Part shown: piece after piece, positions 44,931-54,989 of the stretch
Numbering within the stretch: the first letter of the stretch is position 1
Layout: each line of letters opens with the position of its first letter
Source of the DNA: Theropithecus gelada
Taxonomy: Eukaryota; Chordata; Mammalia; Primates; Cercopithecidae
Length of the DNA stretch: 64,000 nt
Assembly (NCBI RefSeq): GCF_003255815.1
Contig: NC_037670.1
Coordinates: forward strand, 27,492,672 to 27,556,671
Reading direction: 5' to 3'
Translations under genes and position numbers: made by a program
Notes under the pieces: model-generated
What the model was told of the DNA's origin: nothing
The model's input: the letters and a program-made list of their open reading frames with translations, nothing else
Databases searched by the model: none

Positions 44931-45696
44931 TATATAGATCTAGATATAATTATAAATATGTCCAGTACCCATTTAATATAAAACAATGATACATATGTAT
45001 ATTTTATGTTTATATTACATACACATACATTCAGGTATGTGACCGATTATAAAGATATTTGAAGACTCCCTTAAAAACTATCTCTTTGATATTACATATT
45101 ATTATTTAAATTTAATAAAATAGTCACCCCATGCTTACTTTAAAAATTATGATATTGTAACATAATATCTAATGTTTAGTAACAAGGAAGCAAAATATGT
45201 GATTTTTAAACATTTCTTGACTCAATGCCTACTTTTTCTGATAAATGACACACAAAGGTATTACCTATTAAAAAAAAAAAACAACTATTCACCTTATTCC
45301 TAAAACATGGCATATCCCTGATTCTTTTTTAGATTTGGAAAGAGCTGATAGATTTGTCAAGAAGCAGACAGAAGTAATCACCTTAGAGCCTTGAGAGCAA
45401 ATTCTGTGTTCCTTCTCCACATCACCAGCTTCAAACTTCACTCCCTGGAGGAGTTGAAAACCATGACCCAGGAGAGCTACACAGAGCTGCAGAATATTAA
45501 TGGAAACATCATAAATACTAAGACCTACGCCCTTCCCACCTCATCCCTATTATTTTTATGGGGGTGTCAATTGTTAAACGGGCTGACCTCACTTTAGACT
45601 TTATTGCATATTGATTTAAGAAACATGCCTGATGAAATCACCCTTTCTAATAATATGTAGGAAGATTTTTAGCTGATTTGAGTGCTAAACTTCATT
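44931..45696. other. unassigned AT-rich DNA
   Basis: TA-rich runs lie at 44930-45060 and an A-run at 45270-45281. No family or gene is recognised. Confidence 0.4.
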
Positions 45697-45862
45697 TGTA
45701 TATGGCATATGTTTTATTATGTCAAAGACTGAAAACATGTTAAAACTGAAGTTCCTAAGTGCCTTTCCAGCCTGTGAAATTGTAAGTTAGGAGAAAACAC
45801 ACACGTATTTTGGTGGCCGTGCACACTTTTTTAGATGTGCAGGATAATTAAAGTGGGCAAAA
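45697..45862 (+). repeat. local duplication, copy 2
   Basis: This is the partner of 44412-44625, 1.29 kb downstream in the same orientation and shorter by about 48 bp. The flanking sequences do not match, so both breakpoints are sharp. Confidence 0.85.
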
Positions 45863-45976
45863 AGGTATAGAAATATAAAAACAGGCAACCCAGAAAGAAG
45901 TTAGGTTTGGGCAAGGACCAATTGTTAAAAAGGAATTATGGAAGAGAAATGGCAAGACTTGTCCCATGTACCAGGC

Positions 45977-46356
45977 TGATATGGTTAGGCTTTGTGACCC
46001 CACCCAAATCTCATCTTGAATTATAATCCCCATAATCCCCACGTGTCAAGGGAGACACCATGGGGAGGTAATTGAATCATGGGAGCGGTTTCCCCCCTGC
46101 TGTTCTTGTGATAGTGAGTGAGTTCTCATGAGATCTGATGGTTTTATAAGGGGTTCTTCCCCCTTCGCTCTGCACTTCTCCTTCCTTCCACCATGTGAAG
46201 GAGATGCCTTGTTTCCCCTTTGCCTTCCACCATGATTGTAAGTTTCTTGAGGCCTCCCCAGCCATACTGAACTGTGAGTCAATATAAACCTTTTTCCTTT
46301 ATAAATTACCCCGTCTGGGGCAGTTCTTTATGGCAGTATGAAAACGGACTAATACA
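45977..46356 (+). mobile_element. MST-type solo LTR (ERVL-MaLR), sense
   Basis: A complete LTR from TGATATGG to CTAATACA: cacccaaatctcatcttgaa, ttgaatcatgggagcggttt, ccaccatgattgtaagtttc and atgaaaacggactaataca. A 5-bp duplication with one mismatch, CAGGC (45972-45976) and CTGGC (46357-46361), marks a solo LTR. Confidence 0.92.
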
Positions 46357-46361
46357 CTGGC

Positions 46362-46970
46362 AAAGTGCCTGGGCTTATTCTGGGAAATGCCTCACAAGGA
46401 GTTATATGAAGAGGACTGAACTCATCTATGGAGTGCCTGCTCAACGAGCTGGCAATGTAGTGGAATGTGGAGATCCCCATCTCTATTCTCTGACCAGATA
46501 CAATTTGGGAACATCATTCAGGCAGCAGTGGCCAAAATCTCAAGGTCCAAGTTTCATAAAACAGTTCATGAACAATGCAGCGTGTGCCCAGTTCCCTTCT
46601 AGGGGCTATCTCAACACCCCAAACAGCATCAGGAGCTGATCAAACTGTGGCTCGTGGGTTAATTTTTGCAGGTTATTTATTGAACGCGTTCAAATGGCTG
46701 GTTTCTTTATGTCTCCTTAACCACCCAGTCATTGACTCTATTGTTCTTTTTTTCATTGGCCTTGAGCTCCACCAGTCGGGCACATCTTGACTTTTGCTGT
46801 CAAGTTGTTTCTCAAGGTCGGCAATGAGGTTGTGATGTTATTCACACCTTATGTTTGCTAGCCATTGGAATATAATGACATTGAAGGAATAGTTATGGGA
46901 AAATTTTCCTACGTATAATTTTTCTTACCTCTCAATTCTGTTCCGTACTCAGACATGAAAATTAAGAAAA
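46362..46970. other. unassigned DNA between two MST LTRs
   Basis: The 121-codon open frame at 46274-46639 starts inside the LTR and has no known domain. No internal retroviral sequence lies here. Confidence 0.45.
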
Positions 46971-46975
46971 CAAAC

Positions 46976-47334
46976 TGAATTACTCCATTCTCACACTGCT
47001 ACAAAGAAAAACCTGAGACTGGGTAATTTACAAAGAAAGGAGATTTAATTGACTCACAGTTCTGCATGGCTGGGGATGCCTCAGGAAACTTACAATCGTG
47101 GCAGAAGGGGAAGCAGGCACGTCTTACATGGTGGCAGGTGAGAGAGAGCATTCAAGAGCAGGGAAAACTGCCTTGTAGAACCTTCAGATCTTCTGAGAAC
47201 TCACCCACTAGCACGAGAACAGCATGGGGGGAACCTCCAATCACCTCCCACCGGGTCCCTCCCTTGACATCTAAGGTTTATAGGGATTACAATTCGAGAT
47301 GAGAGTTGGGTGGGGACACAGCCAAACTATATCA
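46976..47334 (-). mobile_element. MST-type solo LTR, antisense
   Basis: A complete reversed LTR, tgaattactccattctcaca to gccaaactatatca. It is flanked by the perfect 5-bp target duplication CAAAC (46971-46975 and 47335-47339). It faces the MST LTR at 45977. Confidence 0.93.
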
Positions 47335-47339
47335 CAAAC

Positions 47340-47888
47340 ACTACAAGTTCTAAGAAAATTGGGGAAGGATGTGCTTTCAGAACTGCCCTGGCTGTTACCA
47401 AGGAGGAAATGGCCAGAGGACATTTGATATTGGAGTCCAAAGTGACAGCAACAACAAAATCAGCAAGATTTGGGGTTCTGTGTATTACTGCGTGGGTAGT
47501 TTAAAATAGTTAACTTAAATATTTAGCCTAAGAAGCTGCGTTTTACTTACCTGTATTACCTGATGAATAAATTGCTGGCAATTTTGCCTCTTAGGACGTT
47601 AACACATAGATACTGTGGCTGTATGATTTAAATGTGACAATGACTTGAGTGAACTTCTATTTTTATTGCTTTTAATTCAATCAAACCAAAAATACTCATT
47701 AAATTTTTTTGTAGTTTGTCCCCTTTTTTCAAAATTATTTATAATTATTATTATTTGTATAGAAGTAAAATATTTGACAGTTGGGGCAAAAGCTTTTATA
47801 CAATCATTGTTCTTTTTCCCTTCCATTTGTGAACATAGGAGGGATTCAAATTTAAAAGTGATACGGCTTTGTGTAAATGAATCATACG
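47340..47888. other. unassigned AT-rich DNA
   Basis: I see no recognisable element. Confidence 0.4.
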
Positions 47889-47900
47889 TCAGTATAGTAG

Positions 47901-48198
47901 CTTTTTTTTTTTTTTTTGAAATGGTATCTCGCTCTGTCACACAGGTTAGAGTGCAGTGGCGCGATCTTGGCTCACTGCAAGCTCCACCTCCTGGGTTCAC
48001 GCCATTCTCCTGCCTCAGCCTCCCAAGTAGCCAGGACCACAGGCTCCCGCCACCACACCTGGCTAATTTTTTTTGTTTTTAGTAGAGATAGGGTTTCACC
48101 GTGTTAGCCAGGATGGTCTCGATCTCCCAACCTCGTGATCCACCCGCCTCAGCCTCCCAAAGTGCTGGGATTACAGGCGTGAGCCACCGCACCTGGCC
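47901..48198 (-). mobile_element. AluY-like element, full length, antisense
   Basis: Poly-T precedes a reversed Alu (gtgttagccaggatggtctc, cctcgtgatccacccgcctc). The 12-bp duplication TCAGTATAGTAG (47889-47900) and TCAGTACAGTAG (48199-48210) differs at one base. Confidence 0.95.
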
Positions 48199-48210
48199 TC
48201 AGTACAGTAG

Positions 48211-48747
48211 TTTTTAAAAAATCAATGGGCTTCGTCATTCATGTGTTGGTTGGAGAAGTGATTCCCAGTCACTCCTATGCAACCGTTTGCTGTCATTTCC
48301 CAGGCATTTCTTGACATCGTCGTTAGGTTTGGTAGTTCAGCAGCACAGCCCTTCTTCACTTATACCGACTCTCCTGCAAGCCACTCCATCCTGAGGTTGC
48401 GGCATCTCACACCTGCACAAGCCTCCATATTTGGGCGCTACACACTCATGGCATTGAGGGAAAAGGTAGTTTTTGAGAGAGCTTTCACAGGGACATGGGT
48501 TCTATTAGGGCATGAGACAAGGACCAGAGTGGGGCATTTGTAGGAAAGAAGCATCATCTGCTTTATCAACAGGTAGCATCTAGCTAGACCTCTGCAGAAC
48601 GCAGGACTAAGGGGCAACGAGAGTGAGAATACCAAACTTTTATCTGAAAGTATGTGTGTAACAAAAAGGCGTATAACTGTTCATTGTTGCCACCTGGAAG
48701 GGTTAGAATAAAAATAGTAGAGAATGCCTGCATGAAATGTATTGATC
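48211..48747. other. unassigned DNA
   Basis: The 88-codon open frame at 48277-48543 (plus) has no recognised motif. No repeat is identified. Confidence 0.4.
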
Positions 48748-49266
48748 TGCATTAGTTAACTATTGCTACTCAAGGAATTATGCTAAAACTGACTGTCTTC
48801 ATACAATAATGTTTATTATCTCTGAGTCTCTGAAGGTCAGGAATCCAGATGCCTTAGTGGGGTGCCTCTGGCTCAGGGTCTTCCACAAAGATGCGATCAG
48901 GGTATAAGCCGAAGTTGCAGTTCTCTGAAGGCTCGGCTCCGGAGGGATCCACTTCAAGCTCGTTTACATGGTTGTCGACAAGAGACCACGCTCCGTTCCC
49001 TGCCATGTGGACCTTCCCATGGAGCAGCTCACAGTGTGGTAGCTGAACAAGTAAAAAGTGAGAGAGAAAGAGAGGCTGTGCAAAATGAAAGCCATAGTCT
49101 TTTTGTAACCCAACCTCAGAGTGAACTCCCATCCCTTGTGCTGAATTCTATTCCTTAGGAGCAAGTCACCAGGGCCAGTGCACACCCAAGGGAAGAGAAT
49201 TGCATAAGACTGTGACTGCCAGAAGGCAGGGTTCACTGGGAGACATTTCAGAAGCTGCCTTCCACA
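48748..49266 (-). mobile_element. MLT1-type solo LTR, antisense
   Basis: A reversed full-length LTR: tgcattagttaactattgct, taatgtttattatctctgag, tgcctctggctcagggtctt, tctctgaaggctcggct and agaagctgccttccaca. The flanks TGATC (48743-48747) and TGATT (49267-49271) agree at 4 of 5 bases. Bases 48882-49022 recur at 50201-50341. Confidence 0.85.
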
Positions 49267-49404
49267 TGATTCAGGAAAAACAAAACAAAACAGAACAGAT
49301 AACATTACCAACAAGCAAATCCTGTGTTTTTTCTTGAATTCATGGAAATTTATTCAAAAGTTACAAGAAATGTAAAGGGAGAAGTGGGAAGCTAGGCACT
49401 TACT

Positions 49405-49550
49405 TCATGAAAAACCCTGTGATAGGCCCTTAGAGGATATCCAGTTTCCACAATAGTCCTGAGAGGTACACCCTTGTTAGCGTCATTTGCAAATAAGGAA
49501 ACCGAGGCTTATCTAGAAACAGATTGTGGGCACAGCATTTTGTAGCTTAA
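49405..49550 (-). mobile_element. MIR SINE, antisense
   Basis: Phrases catgaaaaaccctgtgatag, acaatagtcctgagaggtac and caaataaggaaaccgaggct are reversed MIR. Confidence 0.7.
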
Positions 49551-49649
49551 TACTACGCTCCTACAAATATACATCAGAAATATCATTGTGATTTTTCCTT
49601 TATATTTTTCTATCAGTCTCTACTTGAAAGTAGCATTGAATATTAAAAC

Positions 49650-49770
49650 ACGTATCTTATGTGTTTAAATTATTAAAATAATGCATGTTTATTTTAGAAA
49701 ATTTAAAAATCATAGAGAATAAGAAGCATAGAGAAGGAAACATTATATTCTATCCATTAAACATGTTAGA
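49650..49770 (+). mobile_element. possible L1M fragment, sense
   Basis: The sequence gcatgtttattttagaaaat followed by an A-rich stretch is typical of old L1 3' sequence. The match is short. Confidence 0.35.
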
Positions 49771-50200
49771 TCTGGGGTTGTCAGAGCAACCATGGTTACA
49801 GAATCCAGAGAAATGGGAAGGCAGCAGATCTTACAGGAGGCTCAGGTCTTGCTAATCAAGGAAGGTTCCCTTTAACAATTTTCTGGCTAGTGAAGAGGAT
49901 ATCAAGGTGTAATGCCCAATGCTCAGATTAATAGCTCATTCCTTACAATTCAATGTTTTTTTATAACTATTTATGGCAAGTTTCTTATGAAATGTTTATA
50001 GCCCTAAATTAATAAGTGCAAAATTAGAATCGGTTGTCTAGCTAGAGATATTAAAGTAGACAAGTTCTAGAAGTGGTTGAAATCTTGGGTGGATGGATGA
50101 GACCTAACATTATAACTGCCTGGAGTGCAGGGACCTCAGCTGTTTATGTCTGATAATAACAAACATTTGTTAATAAAACCAGTATGTCCTGAGCATCTGA
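49771..50200. other. unassigned AT-rich DNA
   Basis: I see no recognisable element in front of the mosaic segment. Confidence 0.4.
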
Positions 50201-50343
50201 TCCACAAAGATGCAATCAAGGTATAAGCTGAAGCTGCAGTTCTCTGAAGGCTCAGCTAGGGAGGGATCCACTTCAAGCTCGTTTACATGGTTGTCAACAA
50301 GAGGCCACGCTCCATTGCCGGCCATGTGGGCCTTTCTGTGGGG
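50201..50343 (-). repeat. mosaic segment, left half: copy of MLT1 interior at 48882-49022
   Basis: It aligns without gaps to 48882-49022, with 16 of 141 differences by hand count (about 89%). They share many bases that differ from the usual MLT1 pattern, such as tccacaaagatgc and tcgtttacatggttgtc. It starts and stops inside the LTR, so it is not an independent insertion end. Confidence 0.8.
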
Positions 50344-50346
50344 AAG

Positions 50347-50509
50347 GACGTGAATCCCATTCATTAGGGCTCCACCTTCATGAGCTCATCTATTCCTAAT
50401 TACCTCCTGAAGACCCCACCTCCTAAAGTATTAGGAGGGTCACATTAGTGGGTAGGGTTTTTAACATATGATTTTGAGGGAGACACAAGCATTCAGTCCA
50501 TAATTCGTG
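50347..50509 (-). repeat. mosaic segment, right half: copy of LTR end at 52561-52716
   Basis: It aligns to 52561-52716 with about six substitutions and one indel near 50429-50440 (about 96% elsewhere). It begins abruptly at gacgtgaatcccattcat directly after the left half. The 52.5-kb copy is continuous with the rest of its LTR. Confidence 0.85.
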
Positions 50510-50641
50510 TGTGTGTGTGTGTGTGTTTATGTGTGTATGTATATGTGTGTGTATGTATGTGTGTGTATACAGTGTATGTGTGTACAATGTGTGTGTATGT
50601 GTGTGTGTGTGTATACAATGTGTGTGTGTGTGTGTGTGTGT
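50506..50641 (+). repeat. TG-rich microsatellite, about 135 bp
   Basis: Long (TG)n runs are broken by TATG and TACA units. The alternating purine-pyrimidine tract is a potential Z-DNA former. It directly follows the mosaic segment. Confidence 0.95.
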
Positions 50642-50644
50642 GCC

Positions 50645-50767
50645 AGATACTGTGCAAAGAATGTAACATATGTCTGCCTCAGGAATCCTCATAATAAACT
50701 CATTAGGGAAGGACTACTATTAGTATTGTGATTTGCATTTTACACAGATGGAGATTACGAGATTTAC
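50645..50767 (-). mobile_element. MIR SINE, antisense, part 1
   Basis: The reversed MIR reads gatactgtgcaaagaatgta, ggaatcctcataataaactc and catttta-cacagatggag. It is split by the MLT1 at 50768 and continues at 51246. Confidence 0.7.
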
Positions 50768-51245
50768 AGTATTAGTTTCCTGGAACTGCCATACCACAGC
50801 ACAAACGGGGTGCAGTGATGTCCCAGAGTACCATAAACTGGGTGAAATGTATTCTGTTATAGTTCTGGAAACTAGATACCCTAAGGTGAGGTGTCAGCAA
50901 GGCCATGCTCCCGCTGAGAATTTGGGAAGAATCTTCTCTTGCCTCTTCCTAGCTCCTGGTGTGGCCAGCAACACGTGGCCTTCCTTGGTTTGTGCTACGT
51001 CGCTCCAGGCTCTGCCTCTGTGGTCACTGAGACTTCTTCTCTATGTGCACGTCGCTGTTCAAACTTCCCTCTTCTTATAAGGACGTTCGTCACCTTGAAT
51101 GAGGGCCCACCCAAATGACCTCATCTTAATTTCATGGTGTCTACAAATATTTTATTTCCAAATAAAGTCACAGTCACAGGGGCTGTCACAGGGGTTAGGA
51201 CTTCAGTATATCTTTTTTGGGGGGGACACAGTTCAACCCATAACA
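50768..51245 (-). mobile_element. MLT1-type LTR, antisense, inside MIR
   Basis: The reversed LTR blocks are agtattagtttcctggaact, ataaactgggtgaaatgtat, gtcagcaaggccatgctccc, cttgcctcttcctagctcct, cttcttataaggacgttcgt and gggacacagttcaacccata. MIR sequence resumes on the far side, so the LTR is nested. Confidence 0.85.
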
Positions 51246-51345
51246 GTTGCACAGGTAGTAAGTGACCAGGCTAAGATCCACACCCACGTTTGCTGGACTT
51301 ACCAGCCCAGCCTATGTGATAACCACCATGCTACATTGCCTAGCT
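51246..51345 (-). mobile_element. MIR SINE, antisense, part 2
   Basis: Phrases gcacaggtagtaagtgacca, ggctaagatccacacccac and ataaccaccatgctacattg complete the reversed MIR interrupted by the LTR. Confidence 0.65.
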
Positions 51346-51349
51346 AGCC

Positions 51350-52318
51350 TAAGACAGCCAGGGTATGAGTTATGATTTTGACATGTCCTCTTTGGTAAGC
51401 ATCTTAGCTGAAATTGAGAGAAAATATCACTTGAATTAACTGCTAAGTGATGGAAAGGGACTGAAAAGTATTATCCAAAAAGTTTCCAAGTTTTGAAAGT
51501 TGCTAACAAGCTGATTATCTTATCTTCTATCTATTTAGGCTAATGTTGTAGATGAAACCATAATACAGTTTCACCTGACCAGATTGGATCAAGCTGCAAG
51601 CTCACTAAAGATTCTTTGATAGGATAAAGAACCACTTATTTTTTTTTCTAGAATCATCTACATATTTGCATTTATAATTAATTCTAATTATCAAGATTGC
51701 AGATTGGTTTGATATCATTGTACTATGTTTTATAATTGTGCAAGTTCTTTTTATTTTTTCAAAATGTGAATATAAATGAAACTTCATACTTCCTAAAGCT
51801 GCCAGGAATGAAAGGGAAGACGCTGGAAGCAGAAGACAGAGGAACAAAAAGCCAACTAGCCGCTCTCTGCTGGATACAAAGCGGGTATTAAGGGAGGTGA
51901 GGGAGAAAAGAAGAGAAAGGAAGGAAAAGAGGGAGAGCTTGGAAGAATCACAGAAAGTCCAAAAGACTTTTACAAATGAGAATCTAACATTTACATATAA
52001 GTAGTTATGGGTGTGACATAAAATACTCTTCAACTTCCCCAAAGTTGTATCTGTTGTATATAAGGATGTCATATAAAGGGTGTTTTGTGTCTGTAGGTTT
52101 CTCAAATGCATGTGTGAAAGAGAAAGAGGAAGGGTGTGTGTGTGTAAGAGTGAGAGAGAATGCATATGTTTGAGAATGTGTCTGTGTGAATGTGTGTCTG
52201 TGAATGAGTATGAGAATGAAACCGAATATGTATCCAAGAAAGCCAGAGAAAGAGAGGACAGAGAAGTGAACCTATATGTGTGTCTGTGTGTGTGCATGTG
52301 TGTCAGGGGGATGACTGT

Positions 52319-52358
<40 letters not shown>

Positions 52359-52385
52359 TGAGGGGTGAGCATGTGTGTCCCTGTC
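51350..52385. other. unassigned DNA, purine- and TG-rich toward the right
   Basis: The part at 51780-51950 is purine-rich and 52080-52385 is TG/GA-rich. The 296-codon minus-strand frame (51605-52495) is made of CA-repeat-derived His/Thr/Ser/Leu and is not a gene in my view. Confidence 0.55.
52320..52357 (+). repeat. (TG)n microsatellite
   Basis: An uninterrupted GTGTG run of about 34 bp sits within a longer TG-rich stretch (52130-52385). Confidence 0.95.
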
Positions 52386-52710
52386 TGAGTGAGCTCTGGC
52401 TGCCACAACAAAATACTATAAACCGGGTGGCTCACACAACAAACACTCATTTCTCCCAGTTCTGGTGCCTGGTGAAGGCCCAGTTCCTGGTTCATTGCTG
52501 TCTTTTTGCTGTGTCCTCACCTGGTAAGGAGGGGAAGCAAGCTCTCTCAGGACTCATAAAGACGTGAATCCCATTCATGAGGGCTCCACCTTCATGAGCT
52601 CATCTATTCCTAATTACCTGCCAAAGACCCCACCTCCTAATACTGTCACATTAGTGGGTTGGGTTTTTAACATATGATTTTGAGGGAGACACAAGCATTC
52701 AGTCCATAAT
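52386..52710 (-). mobile_element. MLT1-type LTR, antisense
   Basis: The segment reads gagctctggctgccacaaca, actataaaccgggtggctca, ttgctgtgtcctcacctggt, tgagggctccaccttcatga and acaagcattcagtccataat. It is the likely source of 50347-50509. Confidence 0.75.
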
Positions 52711-52935
52711 TCATGTGTGTGTGTGGGGTGGGGGGCTAGGGGCTAATGAGAGCTAAAGTCCTCTGTCTGGACCCAAGGAGCATGAAAGGAACAACATGGA
52801 TGGGGTGGCAGGAAAACATGTGACCCACAACTGTTTCAGCGAAAGCAGGAAGCAGGAGATGGAGGGAACCAGAGAAGACCTGGTGCCTTGACCACCTGCT
52901 CCAGGGCCCCCATCCCACCCTGTCCCTATCCTTCC

Positions 52936-53301
52936 TGTATTAGTTCGTTCTCATGCTGCTATAAGGACATACCCAAGACTGGGTTATTTATAAAGGAAAA
53001 ATGTTTAATGGACTCACAGTTCCACATGGCTGGGGAGGCCTCACAATCATGGCAGAAGGCAAAGGAGGAGGAAGGGAACGTCTTACATGGTGGCAGGCAA
53101 GAGAGAGTGTGTAGGGGAACTGCCTTTTATAAAACCGTCAGATCTCCTGAGACTTATTCACTGTCACGAGAACCACTCGGGAAAAACCCGCTCCCGCGAT
53201 TCAATTACCTCCCACTGGGTCCTTCCATGACACATGGGGATTATGGGAGCTACAAACAATTCAAGATGTGATTTGGGTGGGGACACAGCCAAACCATATC
53301 A
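52936..53301 (-). mobile_element. MST-type solo LTR, antisense
   Basis: A complete reversed LTR, tgtattagttcgttctcatg to gccaaaccatatca. The flanks CTTCC (52931-52935) and CCTCC (53302-53306) form a 5-bp duplication with one mismatch. Confidence 0.92.
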
Positions 53302-53306
53302 CCTCC

Positions 53307-53703
53307 CAAACCAAAAGAGTCTGAAAAACTCCTGGGGACTGGTCTATTCTACTTTACACAAGTCACAGAAAGGGCACTGGAGTTCATCTGTGGATCGTCA
53401 GTGACTGCGGAACTCCAGTTGTCACCAGAGTTGAACACACAAAAAATGAATGTATACACTTAGTTTTCAGCAAAATAAAAAGACCATCTGCACCTGCAGA
53501 AGCTGCAGAAGCAGTGTTCAAATATGGGAACAGGCCTCCTGACACGTCCATATGGTTTGGAGTTTGTAAACCATGAAGGTTATGTGACCCTATCTACTAG
53601 ATCCCAGAGACTAGCTAAAAGAAGTGGGTGTACTCATAACAATTTCTAGCCATCTGCAGGTTAATACTACTGGCTAGCAAAGTTTTGTGCTTGAAACACC
53701 TGG
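53307..53703. other. unassigned DNA
   Basis: I see no recognisable element. Confidence 0.4.
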
Positions 53704-54251
53704 TGTATTAGAGTTCTCCCAAAGGAACAGAACCGATAGGACATATGTACAGATACCAAGATGTGTGAGTGTATATATAGGGGTGTGTGTGTGTGTGTGT
53801 ATATATATATGTAAAAAATATATATGAAAGGAAATTTATTAGGAGGAATTGGTTCATGTGATTATGGAGGCTAAGACCCATGATCTGCTGTCAAGAAGCT
53901 GGAGACCAAGGAAGTCTGTTGGTTTAATTTAGTCCAAGTCTCAGGACTTGAGAGGCAGGGGAGCTGATGGTATAAATTTCAGTACAAGAACTGGAGAAGA
54001 TGAGGTGAGAGGTACCAGCTCAAGCAGGCAGGAAGTAGAAGAATGAATTCCTCCTCCCTCTGCCTTTTGTTTCATTCAGTCTCTCGGTGGGTTGGGTGAT
54101 GCCTAACCATCCTGGGGAGGGAATTCTATTTTACTGAGTCTATCAGTTCAAATACGAATCTTACCCTGAAATGCCCACACAGACACACCCTGAAATCACG
54201 TTTCATTTGGGCTTCCTGTGGCTCGTCTAGTTGACACACAAAACTAACACA
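53704..54251 (-). mobile_element. MLT2-type ERVL LTR, antisense, near full length
   Basis: The segment starts tgtattagagttctcccaaa and has an internal GT/AT microsatellite (53785-53815), aggaattggttcatgtgatt, ggagggaattctattttact, accctgaaatgcccacacag and the terminal tagttgacacacaaaactaa. The 548-bp length fits a full LTR. Confidence 0.85.
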
Positions 54252-54464
54252 CGTGATAAAATAGTGGCACTCTCAAAAACTAAGGTTGCTTTATGCTCGA
54301 CCAGGCAAGTAAAGCAATAAAGATCCTGCGGTAAGGATGTGATTGGAGTTCCTGGACCCTCATCAATGTGCATTTGTTTTCTGAAGTGCTTTGTTGCTGT
54401 CAGTAGCCCAGTGGAGGTGAGCGCCTCCCCTTACAGCAGTGTACTTGAGATTTGAGCTTTGGTA

Positions 54465-54629
54465 TGAAATAGACCTATCTTCTGTCACTTCTTAGCTTTG
54501 TAACACTGTAATGCTCATCTTTCCAAGCTTCAAGATCACCTTCTATATAAGGGAAAGTAAAATACTGCCTTGTTAGAGTTGTAGAGGTAATGGAGGAGAA
54601 AGCATATGCGCTTAAGAAGATGTCTGGCA
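54465..54629 (+). mobile_element. MIR SINE, sense, part 1 (host of AluY)
   Basis: The sense MIR reads cttctgtcacttcttagctt, gtaacactgtaatgctcatc, tatataagggaaagtaaaat and gttagagttgtagaggtaat up to agatgtctggca, where the Alu is inserted. Confidence 0.7.
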
Positions 54630-54919
54630 GGCCGGGCACGGTGGCTCACGCCTGTAATCCCAGCACTTTGGGAGGTCGAGGCGGGCGGATCATGAGGTCA
54701 GGAGATCGAGACCATCCTGGCTAACACGGTGAAACCCCGTCTCTACTAAAAAATACAAAAGAAATTAGCCGGGTGTGGTGGCGGGCGCCTGTAGTCCCAG
54801 CTACTTGGGAGGCTGAAGCAGGAGAATGGTGTGAACCCGGGAGGCAGAGCGTGCAGTAAGCCGAGTTCGCGCCACTGCACTCCAGCCTGGGCTACAGAGT
54901 GAGACTCTGTCTCAAAAAA
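54630..54919 (+). mobile_element. AluY, full length, sense, inside MIR
   Basis: A complete Alu from ggccgggcacggtggctcac to a short A8 tail, with AluY features (cgagaccatcctggctaaca). A perfect 13-bp target duplication AAGATGTCTGGCA flanks it (54617-54629 and 54920-54932). Confidence 0.97.
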
Positions 54920-54985
54920 AAGATGTCTGGCATATTAAAGGTATTTCTGAAATGTTGGTTATAATTATTAGCATCAGCTGCAAAT
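54920..54985 (+). mobile_element. MIR SINE, sense, part 2
   Basis: The MIR end resumes after the Alu: ggcatattaaaggtatttct then gaaatgttggttataattat. Confidence 0.6.
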
Positions 54986-54989
54986 AAAA

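Noticed and set aside
45977..47334. The two MST LTRs as the ends of one provirus
   Set aside because: They are in opposite orientation, each with its own different target duplication, and no internal retroviral sequence lies between them.
51605..52495. 296-codon open frame on the minus strand, the longest in the window
   Set aside because: Its first half is His/Thr/Ser/Leu-rich sequence produced by CA repeats, with the rest from purine-rich low-complexity DNA on the other strand. It overlaps an LTR at one end and has no domain or conserved motif.
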